Assembly: GCA_016748015.1 (NCBI GenBank)
Contig: JAAOMT010000684.1
Coordinates: forward strand, 1 to 64,000
Reading direction: 5' to 3'
From: Geosiphon pyriformis
Lineage: Eukaryota; Glomeromycota; Glomeromycetes; Archaeosporales; Geosiphonaceae
Length of the DNA stretch: 64,000 nucleotides
Made by a program: the position numbers and the translations under genes. Position 1 is the stretch's first letter. Every line of letters begins with the position of its first letter. Positions 36,351-47,052 of this stretch are shown here, in pieces. The notes under the pieces are model-generated. The model did not search any database. It saw only the letters and a list, made by a program, of their open reading frames with translations, and was not told the origin of the DNA.

Positions 36351-37685
36351 GATTCAAAAAATTATTAGGTAAAACACAATTCTTGCATTATAACATCAAT
36401 TTGGAACCGACCACAAAGGAATGGTTGCAATATAAAAAAGTTTTCAAGTTTTTAAAGCATCCCAAAGAAAAAGCTCCATACAAGCAAAAAGATGTCGTAA
36501 CTCCAATCAAAAAATCCCGGCACGACAATTATCAGAGGAACAAAGGCGAGCAAAAATCAGCAATTGATCAGAATATTGAATTAATAGACATTCCAACCAA
36601 AAATTCCATTAAAAACCTTGAAAAAACACTGAGATTTCAAAAAAGTCTTCCTTTGAAGCTCTCAAAACCATTCAATAATTGATTCTGACGAAAATACATT
36701 TCTTTTGTAGTTACAATTTCCAAAACATCATCAAACATAGTGATCAAATTACAAACCAACAAATGAAAATCAAATGCTATATGTGATAAACAACTTTAAT
36801 TCGCTTTCGTCAATCGATGAAGGGAGCTTGGAAACAACCTCGAATATCAAGTTTTTTTTTAAAAAGGGAGTCAAAAAGACTGCATGTGTTTTATAAAAAG
36901 AAGTGTCTGATTTCCTCAGCGATCAATAACTATGGACTAAATAAAAACTTAGAGGATCATACAAGATTCCTGTTCCAAATTTCAAATGGGAGTTGCAAGA
37001 TAAGTATAAAACTTAACTTTTCATGGCGAAATTTTGTAACCTTGTATACTTTCTAGGGCAAAAATTAGGTAAAATCAATATTTTTTATTATATGTCCAGC
37101 TACAAAACTTTTTCGAATTAATATAAGATTTCAAATCTTTCAAGTAAGCCTTTCTCAATAAGTGCATCAAAATAAAACAGGCAATTCCGAAAATATTTCA
37201 AGAATGAATAGGACACATTTAATTGCTTATTTAGGAAATAATCCATGTGGATGTTACCAAAGATCTTCGACCCTCAAAATGTTTTGAATTTAATTTTTGA
37301 ATTGCTAAAAACTCCTCAAATGGATCCTTTGCAGGTATCGGGTTTACATTTTTCTACGTTAAGTTCAAGATCTTGTTCTCACCTGCTAAATGTCGATTTC
37401 AGCTAAAATGAGAATGGCGAGAATTTGTTCCTGGAATAAAAAAAGATTTATAAACTTGACTGCATAATTAAAATAAGAACACTACAAACAGTTTTCCCAA
37501 TTTAGAATTCAACCAGATATTTGATTCTCAACGATAAATATATTTCTTTGCCATATTCGAAGCGTCATATTTTATTATGTTTAAGAGATTCATAAATAAG
37601 TGAAATAATTTCGCAAATAACTTTTTTTAAAATATATTTTTTCATCTTAATTGAAGTTCGAATTCTCAAAGAAATCATGAATGTA
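36351..37685. other. Intergenic, no firm gene
   Basis: AT-rich spacer between receptor exons and the MITE-like element. An open stretch starting with ATG at about 37243 (MWMLPKIFDPQNVLNLIFEL) is short and unsupported. Confidence 0.35.
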
Positions 37686-38118
37686 TTATATGGGGCGTGC
37701 TGCAAAAAAACCAGACAAAGTGAACATGTGGAATAAAACAGTCAGGGAAATTCAAAATCTCCCTCGCGGGTAACTAATTCTGGTGTCACGACTGAAAGGA
37801 ATTCGTCTGCAAAGGTTGTTCATCACTGCGTCTACATCTCTTCCTCTTGTGGTGTGGTTGATCCTCCTTGCTGGGCACCGGGGGATGAACGGATTCGACG
37901 GCCCCAACGTCATGACCAGCTCTAAGGTAAAAGTAATTCAAGGCGAATATCTTCTTTATAACTAATTCCAGCTATCTTGGTGACAGCCGGGATAACAGCA
38001 TTGGTATTCTGAGTGCTGAGGAGGAAGCCAGTGAAAAGATAAAAGTCTTTTCAATAACCAAAGCCACAATTGCTTGATGTTCACTTTGTCTGGTTTTGTT
38101 GCAGCACGCCCCATATAA
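37686..38118. mobile_element. MITE-like element with ~40-bp terminal inverted repeats
   Basis: The left end (ttatatggggcgtgctgc at 37686) and the right end (gcagcacgccccatataa ending at 38118) are inverted repeats. Inside these the match continues through aaaccagacaaagtgaaca on the left and its complement on the right, with one mismatch. The inverted repeats span about 39-41 bp and the element is about 433 bp. A TA or TATA target duplication is possible at the edges but cannot be separated from the repeat itself. The interior is much more GC-rich than its surroundings and has no transposase; the 60-codon frame inside is not recognised. This fits a non-autonomous DNA transposon. A superfamily such as Tc1/mariner is suggested only by the possible TA duplication. 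Confidence 0.8.
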
Positions 38119-38186
38119 GGGAAATAAAAACCTTGATTTACGATTTATTCATGCTCAGCGAGGCAAGTGTTCTTTGTATTGTCATT

Positions 38187-38285
38187 ATAATTATGATTAT
38201 AATTATGATAATGATTTTATGATTATGATTATGATTATGATTATGATTATGATTATGATTACGATTATGATTATATTATGATTAT
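38187..38285. repeat. (GATTAT)n simple repeat
   Basis: About 100 bp of GATTAT hexamer units, perfect in the centre and degenerate at the ends, starting about 70 bp after the MITE-like element. Its translation gives a Met-Ile repeat frame that is not a gene. Confidence 0.9.
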
Positions 38286-38692
38286 TGCTTTTATCTGGGA
38301 ATATATGTCCAAGCATAACATTAAAGAGGCTGGAATACAAAACAAAGTCACAAGTGGTAGTTGATTTTCAGACAACAGTAAAAAATCTATTTATTTTTAT
38401 TTGACAACAGAAAAAAATGAATCGATCCTTAAATATTTGACAAATATTATGTATGATTATGATTAATTGTTCGTATTCTGTACATTGAATTCAATTTGTA
38501 TCGGAAAAAGCCAAAATGCTGTAAAGAAAATGCGTATAAGTTTAAAACACAAACTTCTAATTGAAATTTAAAAATCGGGAAATTTCCCTAAATGAAAGTT
38601 GTGGAATGACTGCTTAAGAAAGTTCTTATTCGGGAATTCTTATAAAGTGATAATGATGGGAATGATTTGAATTCATAAAGGTGAAAAGATAA

Positions 38693-39760
38693 TTAATTAG
38701 GTGCCTTTGAGAACATATGTAGTAAATTTTCATATGCGGCCTTATGACCATTTTTGTGAGCGGATCGATAACATCTTATTGCCTCATGTATATCTCGTGA
38801 AGACCCTTGAGCGTACCGATAACAATATGCCAGATTATGTATTGCACTGGCATTCTTCCCATATGCTGCCGATTTCCGATACCAATATATACTTTTGTTT
38901 TTGTCTTTCCCAACCCCTTCACCATGTTGATATAGATACCCCAACCAATTTTGTGCACGATCATCACCCTCCGCAGCAGCTTTCGAAAACCAATAAAATG
39001 CCTCCTTAGTATTCTTTTCTATCCCTATCCCACTAAATAAACACGTTCCTAGCCAAAATTGTCCAGCAGGCCACCCACTTTCTGCAGATTTTCGATGCCA
39101 GAAAGCGGCCTTAGTTTCATTGATTGTTGTCCCAATTCCTTCTTTATAACATTGTCCAAGATTACATTGACCACTCGCGTCCCCACCCTTGGCCGATTGT
39201 GAATACCAAGCAAATGCTTTCTCAGAATCAGGCTCTGTACCAATCCCTTCTTGATAAAACCCTCCCAACCAACCAGCGGCTGTTGCACATCCGTTCGTCG
39301 CTGCCTTCTTAAACCAATATAAGGATTTGTCGTAATCTTTCGGTATTCCCAATCCGTAGTAATAAAATGCTCCTACTTGACTTTGTGCCTGTGGATCCTC
39401 AGCTTCGGCTGCAATCATGTTGTATTGAAATGCTTTTTCAGGATCCATATCACACCCTATTCCCCATTGATAAAGGAAAGCCAAGAAAAATGTATAATTA
39501 GGATCATCTCGTTGTTCATATACGGCCATAAAAAGTGTTTCAGGCTTGATCTTGTGAGTATTTAACCATTCGTTGACTTTTATTACGACTACTCTGTCGA
39601 TTTCGTATCGATCGTTCATTTCTTTATAAATTTCTAACAGTGGACCTAGGAAAGAAGACGTTGTCATTGTTGTTGTCGTCGTTGTTGTCTTTGTAGTTTT
39701 TTCATTTTGATTGGTTGACTCGTTATTTTCTTTAGTTGATTTCTTGACTATTTCTGCCAT
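38693..39760 (-). CDS. Sel1-repeat protein (C), complete
   Basis: A 355-aa single-exon protein from an ATG at 39760. The N-terminus has a run of Thr (residues 23-33) after a charged segment, then the shared cap (VIKVNEWLNTHKIKPETLF, FFLAFLYQWGIG). Seven to eight regular Sel1-like repeats of about 36 residues follow, with the consensus A...LG.FY..GIGT..D..KAF.WY.KSA..G. Examples are VGAFYYYGLGIPKDYDKSLYW, LGGFYQEGIGTEPD and LGTCLFSGIGIEKN. The last unit is YCYRYAQGSSRDIHEAIRCY, the D-I-H-E-A motif common to this cluster. Helical-repeat scaffold, probably cytoplasmic; no signal peptide or membrane segment and no attached kinase. This is the best preserved of the cluster and a useful reference for judging the others. 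Confidence 0.95.
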   Translation of the reverse strand: MAEIVKKSTKENNESTNQNEKTTKTTTTTTTMTTSSFLGPLLEIYKEMNDRYEIDRVVVIKVNEWLNTHKIKPETLFMAVYEQRDDPNYTFFLAFLYQWGIGCDMDPEKAFQYNMIAAEAEDPQAQSQVGAFYYYGLGIPKDYDKSLYWFKKAATNGCATAAGWLGGFYQEGIGTEPDSEKAFAWYSQSAKGGDASGQCNLGQCYKEGIGTTINETKAAFWHRKSAESGWPAGQFWLGTCLFSGIGIEKNTKEAFYWFSKAAAEGDDRAQNWLGYLYQHGEGVGKDKNKSIYWYRKSAAYGKNASAIHNLAYCYRYAQGSSRDIHEAIRCYRSAHKNGHKAAYENLLHMFSKAPN

Positions 39761-42700
39761 TTATTATCCAATCCAAAAGCGTGAGTGAAATAAGATTGAC
39801 GCCAGGTTAAGTTAAAAGTCATCAAGATCAGGGAAGTGATAAATTTAAATTTTTCAATTTTCAAAGTAAGCTATTTGAAGAGATTGTTCCCTGGCTTTAT
39901 TAGAAAGAATTATATTCCATTTTGTGAAACCAATATGATAGGAAAGTTATGAGCAAACATGCGGCTGTGCAACTTGCTGAGCCAGCTTGCGCATTTGGCC
40001 ACGCCGAATATGGCCAGGATCTGGTTGGATTTTCAAAATGTTACACGCCGAACCTGCAGCTTTGATCCTACACGAGGGTAAATAAAATAAATCATGTATT
40101 TACCTGTTTGAAATGCGCATTTCCAAAGTGATGGCTTGACAAAAAACAAATTCAAGCCATGATCTTCATTTAAATTAAGCTCTTGAGGAAAAATCGGCAT
40201 TCAATGTCCAAAATTTGTTAGATAAAAAAAACTGAAAGCCATGTAAATCTTTTAGTTAACTCAGGGATAGATAGCATGAGAAATATTTGTCAGGTTTAAT
40301 TTCTATTTCATTTTAAATTGAAAGCGAAATTGCAAAGATTAGCTCAAAGTTTTGAAGCTGAAAGATGATTTCGAAATTTAGTTCATTTTCGAAAGTTTAT
40401 TGTTTTTTCGTGTTGGTTGTGATTAGCCATAATGAGCCACAAAGTTGCCGTCTGATAACAGATTGGAAATTTGGAACAATGGAAATATTTAGAGGTTTAG
40501 AAGCTTATTTTGCCTAAAATTGAAATCATCCAAAAACAATAACGTTCTTGTTTTTTATGGTTCCCAGGAATTTAAATGAACAGCCTGAAAAAAGATGCTC
40601 GGCTTTGATGTTAAAATTCATAATCAATTCTGAGTATATTTTAAAGATGGTTCAAAAGGCAATCTTTTTTCTAAAAGATATGAAAATGATCACGTGATAG
40701 CTAAAAAAAATGATTTTTTAAAATTCAAAAAATTATTTCTGAAATATCATTCTCTTGAATTATTATAATGTAAGCAAACTAATCCAATTTAGCTCAGCCT
40801 TCCAGAAATTCTTCATTAAAATAGTGGTTTCTGCAATAGGGTGAAAATAATTTTTGAGTCATTTTTTTTCTTATGGGTTTTAATATCTTTACACTGCCCA
40901 TGGGTATATATATATATATAAATGTCAAATGCCAAAAAGGAATAAAAAATAGTGAAATATGAAATGCAATAGGTTTTTTGAAATGTTAAGGTATTTCCCG
41001 AAAAGTCACATGCAGTCGAATAAGCCGTCTTCAGCATTGATTAAAAATTTGCAGCGCCGTACAAGCCCATTTGAAGTTTGCGGTGGCACATGTTAGATTC
41101 TGTATTTAGGAGAGTTTTATCAGCCCTAGTTTTCACATTCATTATAATACACAAATAATAAAACCGTTTTAAATGGCCGTGGCCCATCCAGTTCTTCCGA
41201 TAAGACAATGTACACCGCCTTAGAGAGTTATTCAAAAAAATTTTAAGCCGTTTTTGAGGGAGTGGTTGAGGGCTTATTTGGCTTTTTGAATGGCGTTATA
41301 AAGCAGTTTTCAGTAAAAAAAAATGTGTGGCAAGTTTAAAAAATTAAAATTATTTTTATGCTATTGCTCGGCCAATTTTTAATTTTTCTTGGTTTAGTAG
41401 AGAATTCTCAAGAGGGTTATTGCGCCTCTTTTATTAATTTGCTATTTTAATTATGATAGGTTTAAAGGGGCTTTTTCCCGCCATTCGACTTACAGTAGTA
41501 CATGAATATAAGAGTTAGTCATATGCGTTCAATTAACTTGTGACATAATGAACTGGAATTTTCTGTCTAACGACTTCAAAGTTTTTAGTGGCCTTTTATA
41601 ATGCCAATCGTTCCTCTTTTGAATATTTTTGGAATATCTATATTTAATCAAAAAACATCAACCTGTTATTTGCCAAAACCCTAGTATTTGGTTGGAAAAA
41701 ATTAATAATTTATAGTTGAAAATGGTTTTTACAAGTTTTTTTTCATACTTTACAGATTCGGCAAATAAGCCCGAGATTTCTTTAAGCACTTGGCTGGAGA
41801 ATAACTACTGATTACACAATGTAAATATCAACAATTTCATTTGCCAAATATATATTAGGTCAAATTCAGACCTTCAAAGAAGACTAACTACCAAATAATT
41901 TATTAAACTTGTAAGAAAAACTATATATATGCCGAGAAAAAAGGAAAGGATATATCATAATTCCTTTTTTTGCAAATGTGAGGATCTGTATATCAACTGA
42001 AGATCATACCAAATTGGGCTCTCGCCATCTTTTATTAATTGGTCTTCTTTTAATAAAATTTTATTGCCTTTTTGGGTGATTAATTTTTGCAGGAATAATC
42101 TCGAAATTTATTTTTCCAATTGAAATACTTAAATGATTTAAATCGTAAACATTTTTTGGTTAGTTGTGAAAGACAATAAAGTAAAAGGAGGGAAAAGATA
42201 AAAATCTTATATCAAGTTTCAAAAGTGATGCTCTTTACTTTTAAAACAAGAGGAAATTTCATATTTGTATACTTTTGAATTTTTTCTTACCATACAATCG
42301 AAACGAAGTCAGCTTTTTATTAAAACTTCCGAAATTAAAATATTCGCTTTATATCTGCAACTTTACTCGCAAGTCAAATTAAACAGGAAGTGGAATGGTA
42401 ATATAGGGCAAATGAATTTTAGACGATATCCTGAATGGAATTAATATAGGAGGTTTATAGCCAAAATATTATTTCCATTTTGTAAATCTATTTCTAGTAC
42501 TTAATTGAAATCTCTGTTTATATTTCAAGAAAACAAGGGAATTTTCCAAATATATATTTTCAATTGGTGGTTATCTTCCAGCAGCTATAAATTGCACATC
42601 AACACATATTGAAATTGAAGGAAAAAAAGAAAGGTTCCCATAGAATAAAAATTGGTCATGGAAATTTTATTGCCACTCGTTTATATTTATCATATTTTCT

Positions 42701-43018
42701 CAAACTCTCAAGGTTTAACCTTGCAATAAGGGATTTATTCTTCCATCGAACAAGAGATATGAAGAGCTGTTGTGACAAATTAAATTTCCTTTTTTAATCG
42801 AATTTTCTATTTGGTAATCGCTTGTGCTTAATTAAATTACATTAGGAATTTTGACATGCACCATCTTCAATCAAATATGTAGAACATGTTTGAAGCTGCC
42901 CATTATTTTAACATCTTAAAAGATTTTCCAGTCTGCTTCAAACCACCTTTGACCCAGTTTACTACAACTGGTTAAATTTCTCTTTCATTTTAATTCCTTC
43001 TCTTTTCTCCTTGATACC
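39761..43018. other. Intergenic; two GC-richer islands, no gene
   Basis: Mostly AT-rich spacer. Short islands at about 39950-40080 and 40980-41290 are richer in G+C and CpG than the surroundings and could be remnants of repeats, but no inverted repeats or coding homology were recognised. A (TA)n run lies near 40904-40921. Confidence 0.4.
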
Positions 43019-46000
43019 ATGAGGTTTCTATCCATCGAATCATGGCTAAGGCCAATAAAATCAACCAAAATTTTAGATTTGAAATTTTCTTTCTATTCTA
43101 TATTTTACATTTCCTTGGTAACTTTCATAATTTGGTCTCCAAAGCTCACTGACGCATTAATTAATCCCGCACCTGGAAATCGTATTGAACATTGCTCGGT
43201 TGCTTATGCGAATAGGTTCTATGTATATAGTGGTAATGGCGATGACCAAGTTCAAAGTTGGTTTAGCTATGTTGAAGCGCCATTCAATACCCAAAATCCA
43301 AAGTGGGTTGCAATGCCAGTTGAGGGTGCTCATAACGTTTCGCGAGCTGCTTGTGTGGTCACTTCGTCTGGTATTTTTTTAGTAATAGGAGGAGGATATT
43401 CTGAGGATCAAGATTATACTGGAGTATCTGCCTTTGACCTTGCGAAAGGAACGGATGGTACATGGTACGGAGGTTCCATTTTTTTTAGATAGAAACTTTG
43501 ATGCCAAAAGTAATTTTTTTTTTACTTATTGTTCTCAGGTATAAACCAAAAACTACGGGAATGGATACCACGAAATTTTTGAAATATAGAGATAGCCATA
43601 GAGCTATCAGTGGCATAACTTCCTTTAAAGAGGAGTTTGTCTTTGTATTTGGCGGGTACAAATCTAATGATACTTATATCCTTCGTGTTGCAAATATGAC
43701 ATGGGAAACTATTCCAATTATGGTATATTTCCAAAGACTTAACTAATTTTATCAGAGAAACAACAATATTCAAAATAACTGAAATTCTTACAATAAACTT
43801 TAGTCCAACAGTCCACCACAAAATGGATTATTTGGAATCGCCTATTCCAAAGATAATGTTTACATTGTTGGAGGCACTTCTGATTTCAATGGCGGTTTAT
43901 TTAATCAAATATGGGGATTTAATGTTCCAACTCGTAAATGGTTTGACCCACAATCCACCATGCCTACAGCCTGGTTCGATGCACATATTGGGAAGCTAAA
44001 CGATACATTTTTCATGGTATCAAGTGATGCTAGTTCTATGTCATCGATGAGAATTTGGGTAAGATGTTTAGAATCAATCTAACCAATTTAACTTTTCCAT
44101 TCTAACGCTGTAAAAAATTCTTTAATCAGACTCTTTCCAACAACTCATTTTGGACCGATAGAGGTTCTATGTCAACACGCGGTCATGAATATTATTCTCA
44201 TGCTCAACTACCTGGGAGTGATGCCCTGATTGTAAGTTGTTTTTTTTTGCGATATTTTTGACTGGTATTTTTTGGAAAATCTGATGGATTACTTTTAATA
44301 ATATTAGACTTATGGCGGCAATGGAAAAAAAAATTCCACTAATTCCACCGAGTCGGATGCTCCTACTTCTGATTTATTAGTTTTTAATATGACTAAAAGG
44401 CTATGGGTAACAGAATGTAATATCGTGACGAATGCACCAATGGATCAATACGTTGGTGGGCCTTTAGCCACTAATCAAGAAGATCCCTTCCTGAAAAAAA
44501 CTACAACTCCCAATGGTAATGATGTCCCAGGAAATGACTCAACTTCTTCGAATACATCATCATCATCGTCCAAAACCAGGAATATATTTATTGGAGGTGG
44601 CGTGGTAGCAGCAATTTCCTTTGCATTAGGTGTCTATCTTGCGATAAGAAATCGAATCAGAAAGAAAATAAAACACATAACTGTCGAACCCAAAGATTAC
44701 CAAGATCTTGAAATTTCTCACCCAGATTATATGACTGGAACGCCATATAAATCAGTAAAATTTAATGCTTTTCCTGAACAGCAAAAACCGGAATCGAGAC
44801 CAATTACGCCAAAGTTTCCTAACTACCCACAATCTGCAAATGCCTCTAGTTCAAGTATTAGAAAACCGGAATCGAAACCAATTACGCCAAAGCCTCCTAT
44901 CTACCCACAATCTGTAAATTCCTCTAGTTCAAGTGTTAGACTTCTAAATCCAACGACAGAAAATAACTCTCATGAAATGCGTGTTCGTCCGAACTTTGAC
45001 ACTAGTTGTAAATTCAAAGACGAGGTCTTTGGGCGTCATAAACTTACTGCAATGATCTACGATCAACCTGACGCTTCATCGATTGGTCCTTCAGCACCAA
45101 CCGGAACTGTAATATTGCATCGGTATCGGTTAGGCGGAAACTCTGTTAACGGTGGTAATAATACCGTGAGACAAGCTCATGACGAACAAACGGACGACCA
45201 AGTTGCGATGAAATTCTTTCAAAGTTATGAGTCATTTGAACGCGAAGTTGTTATGTTGAAATATCTTCGATCACGTCACGTTGGTGAATTACTGGCTTTG
45301 TACGAACTTCCATCAAAAGAAGATTGGCCTTATCTTGGTGTATTAAATTATTATCCCCAAAGCCTTGATAAACTTATCCTGACAAAACTCTCCACCATGG
45401 ACTCTTTATATATTAAACTTGTGATAAAATCTTTAACCCAAGCAATTCATTATCTTCATACACATAATGTGGTCCATTTGGATATCAAACCTGCGAATTT
45501 TGTACATGAATCAGGTGATATTACTTCTTGGTAAGTTTTTTTTTAATTGACTTATATTCTGAGTGGGAAGCAAATCTTGAAAAACTTTGCGCGTTTCATT
45601 TTCTTAAAAGGAGATTAATTGACTTCGAGGCAGCAAGAATAATCGGCGAAGAACCAGTAGACGATTGTTCGCCTTTATATTGTTCACGTAGGTTATAACC
45701 CTTTCTGTCTATTTTTGAGCTTTATCAAAGGATTATTAACAGTGAGAAAATTACATATTTGTATAGCCGAAGTTCTGAATGGAGCACAAACACAATCTTT
45801 AGTAATCGCATCATCGGAAATGGATATGTGGTCGCTGGGTTGCATTATCTTTGAACTTTATACCCACACGCCACTTTTCTATTCACAAGACGAAGCATTC
45901 GAAAAATTATCACAGATTTATCATGCGGGTCAGTTCGTGGATCCACCATTTAACAAAATTCCCGACTTACAAGCAAGAAATATGTTAGAGAAATTGTTGT

Positions 46001-47052
46001 CTGCAAAACCCTCTGAGCGAATTTCTTGTGAACAAGTACTTCGTTCAGCTTTTTTGAATTCCGGCTTAGACACAAGACAAGTAGGGATCATTTTTTTGAT
46101 AATTAATTCTTGAAGTATTTTTGAAGCTAGTGCTAACATTCTGGGTTGTCATGAAAGTTGTCAAGTTTGCAATCAGAGTCAACGAACCGCATCATAACAG
46201 CAGTGAATCAAAATACAACAACAATTCTATCAACCTTGCAAGAAACCACTAATCTCATCCTAAGCCAAATCGACGCTGTTATTAATAGTGTAACAGACAC
46301 GATGGATGCTGCCATTCCTAGATTGTATATTCTTCTTCCTGGAAACGAATCAAAGTCATTATTTAAACCTCAAAACTGGGGCAAAAACACTTTCATCCTG
46401 CACCTCTTATGCGAGGGTCTAGATCCTGAAAATCGAGAAGCTCATTTTACATCTCATAATGGTTATTCAATCCATGACCCGAAACCTTTATTGGCCAAAA
46501 CTGGACCTTATTTATCAATCTTGGCTAAGTTGATGGGTGCAGGGGTAATTTAAAGATATAATTTCAAGTTTTCAAGTAAACAAACAATATTCATTAATAA
46601 CATAATTTTCAAATTTTTTTCAGGTCGGACATTTTACTCATTTGAGACTGCCGGTTAACTTTGGGGAAATTCTGGGTCAAATGAGCATACGACCTACAGA
46701 ATACTTTAAACAATTAACAACTGTTCTTGACATTGCTACGAATGATCCACAACAACTAAAAGACATTGAAATTATTAAGAATGACCCCATTGGTCGTATG
46801 AAAGTCGTACAAGGTCCAGCATTACGAGAACTAGAAGCCTTTTTGGAAAAGAATGATCAAGCGCGCGAGTTGGGAGGCTTAGAACGAATTGTACTAAATA
46901 ATGGTCGGTGGCGATGGGTCTGCGAGGACTGTCAAAAGAAGGTGCATGAAAGGTTAAATAATGAAAATGCACATGATCATCAAATTAATCACCAAGTCGT
47001 TGAAACCTACTATATGAGTGACGAAGATTATTCATCGGGCATGGCAATGTGA
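43019..47052 (+). CDS. Receptor-like protein: kelch ectodomain, TM, kinase-like domain, LYxLLP C-terminal domain
   Basis: Nine exons: 43019-43464, 43539-43722, 43804-44058, 44130-44231, 44308-45530, 45611-45687, 45767-46080, 46158-46544 and 46624-47052. All have GT-AG borders and compatible phases, giving 1138 aa. Order: N-terminal hydrophobic segment (about 25-46), kelch-type beta-propeller repeats (about 50-360; VIGGGYS, VFGGYKSND, IVGGTSDFNG, TYGGNGK), Ser/Thr-rich stalk, one TM helix (about 421-445), a basic stop-transfer (RNRIRKKIK), a Pro/Ser juxtamembrane region with a 26-residue tandem repeat (489-540), a protein-kinase-like domain (about 597-860), then a C-terminal domain (about 868-1138; RLYILLPG, FILHLLCEG). 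Kinase residues: VAMK Lys631, Glu642, HLD Asp721, Asn726 and DFE Asp741 in place of DFG; a SPE motif; and no clear Gly-rich loop. Weak or non-catalytic activity is therefore possible. Predicted type I plasma-membrane receptor with the propeller outside. The start is the first ATG before the signal segment. Confidence 0.88.
44785..44940 (+). repeat. 78-bp tandem duplication in receptor juxtamembrane
   Basis: Two adjacent in-frame 78-bp copies (44785-44862 and 44863-44940) encode the motif KPES[RK]PITPK.P.YPQS.N.SSSS[IV]R twice. The copies differ at a few codons, so the duplication is not brand new. Pro- and Ser-rich units just inside the membrane are plausible phosphorylation or SH3/WW-binding sites, which is inference. 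Confidence 0.92.

Noticed and set aside
36817-37056. 79-aa Lys/Ser-rich plus-strand frame
   Set aside because: No motif, no splice context and composition typical of chance frames in AT-rich DNA.
38096-38281. Open frame with Met-Ile and Asn-Tyr-Asp repeats
   Set aside because: It is produced by the GATTAT microsatellite.
38701-39312. Plus-strand open frames opposite the Sel1 gene
   Set aside because: Antisense shadows of a clear 355-aa Sel1 coding region; no independent signal.
43498-43821. Separate small genes in the kelch region
   Set aside because: These frames are unspliced exon-plus-intron readings or antisense of exons 2-3 of the receptor-like gene.
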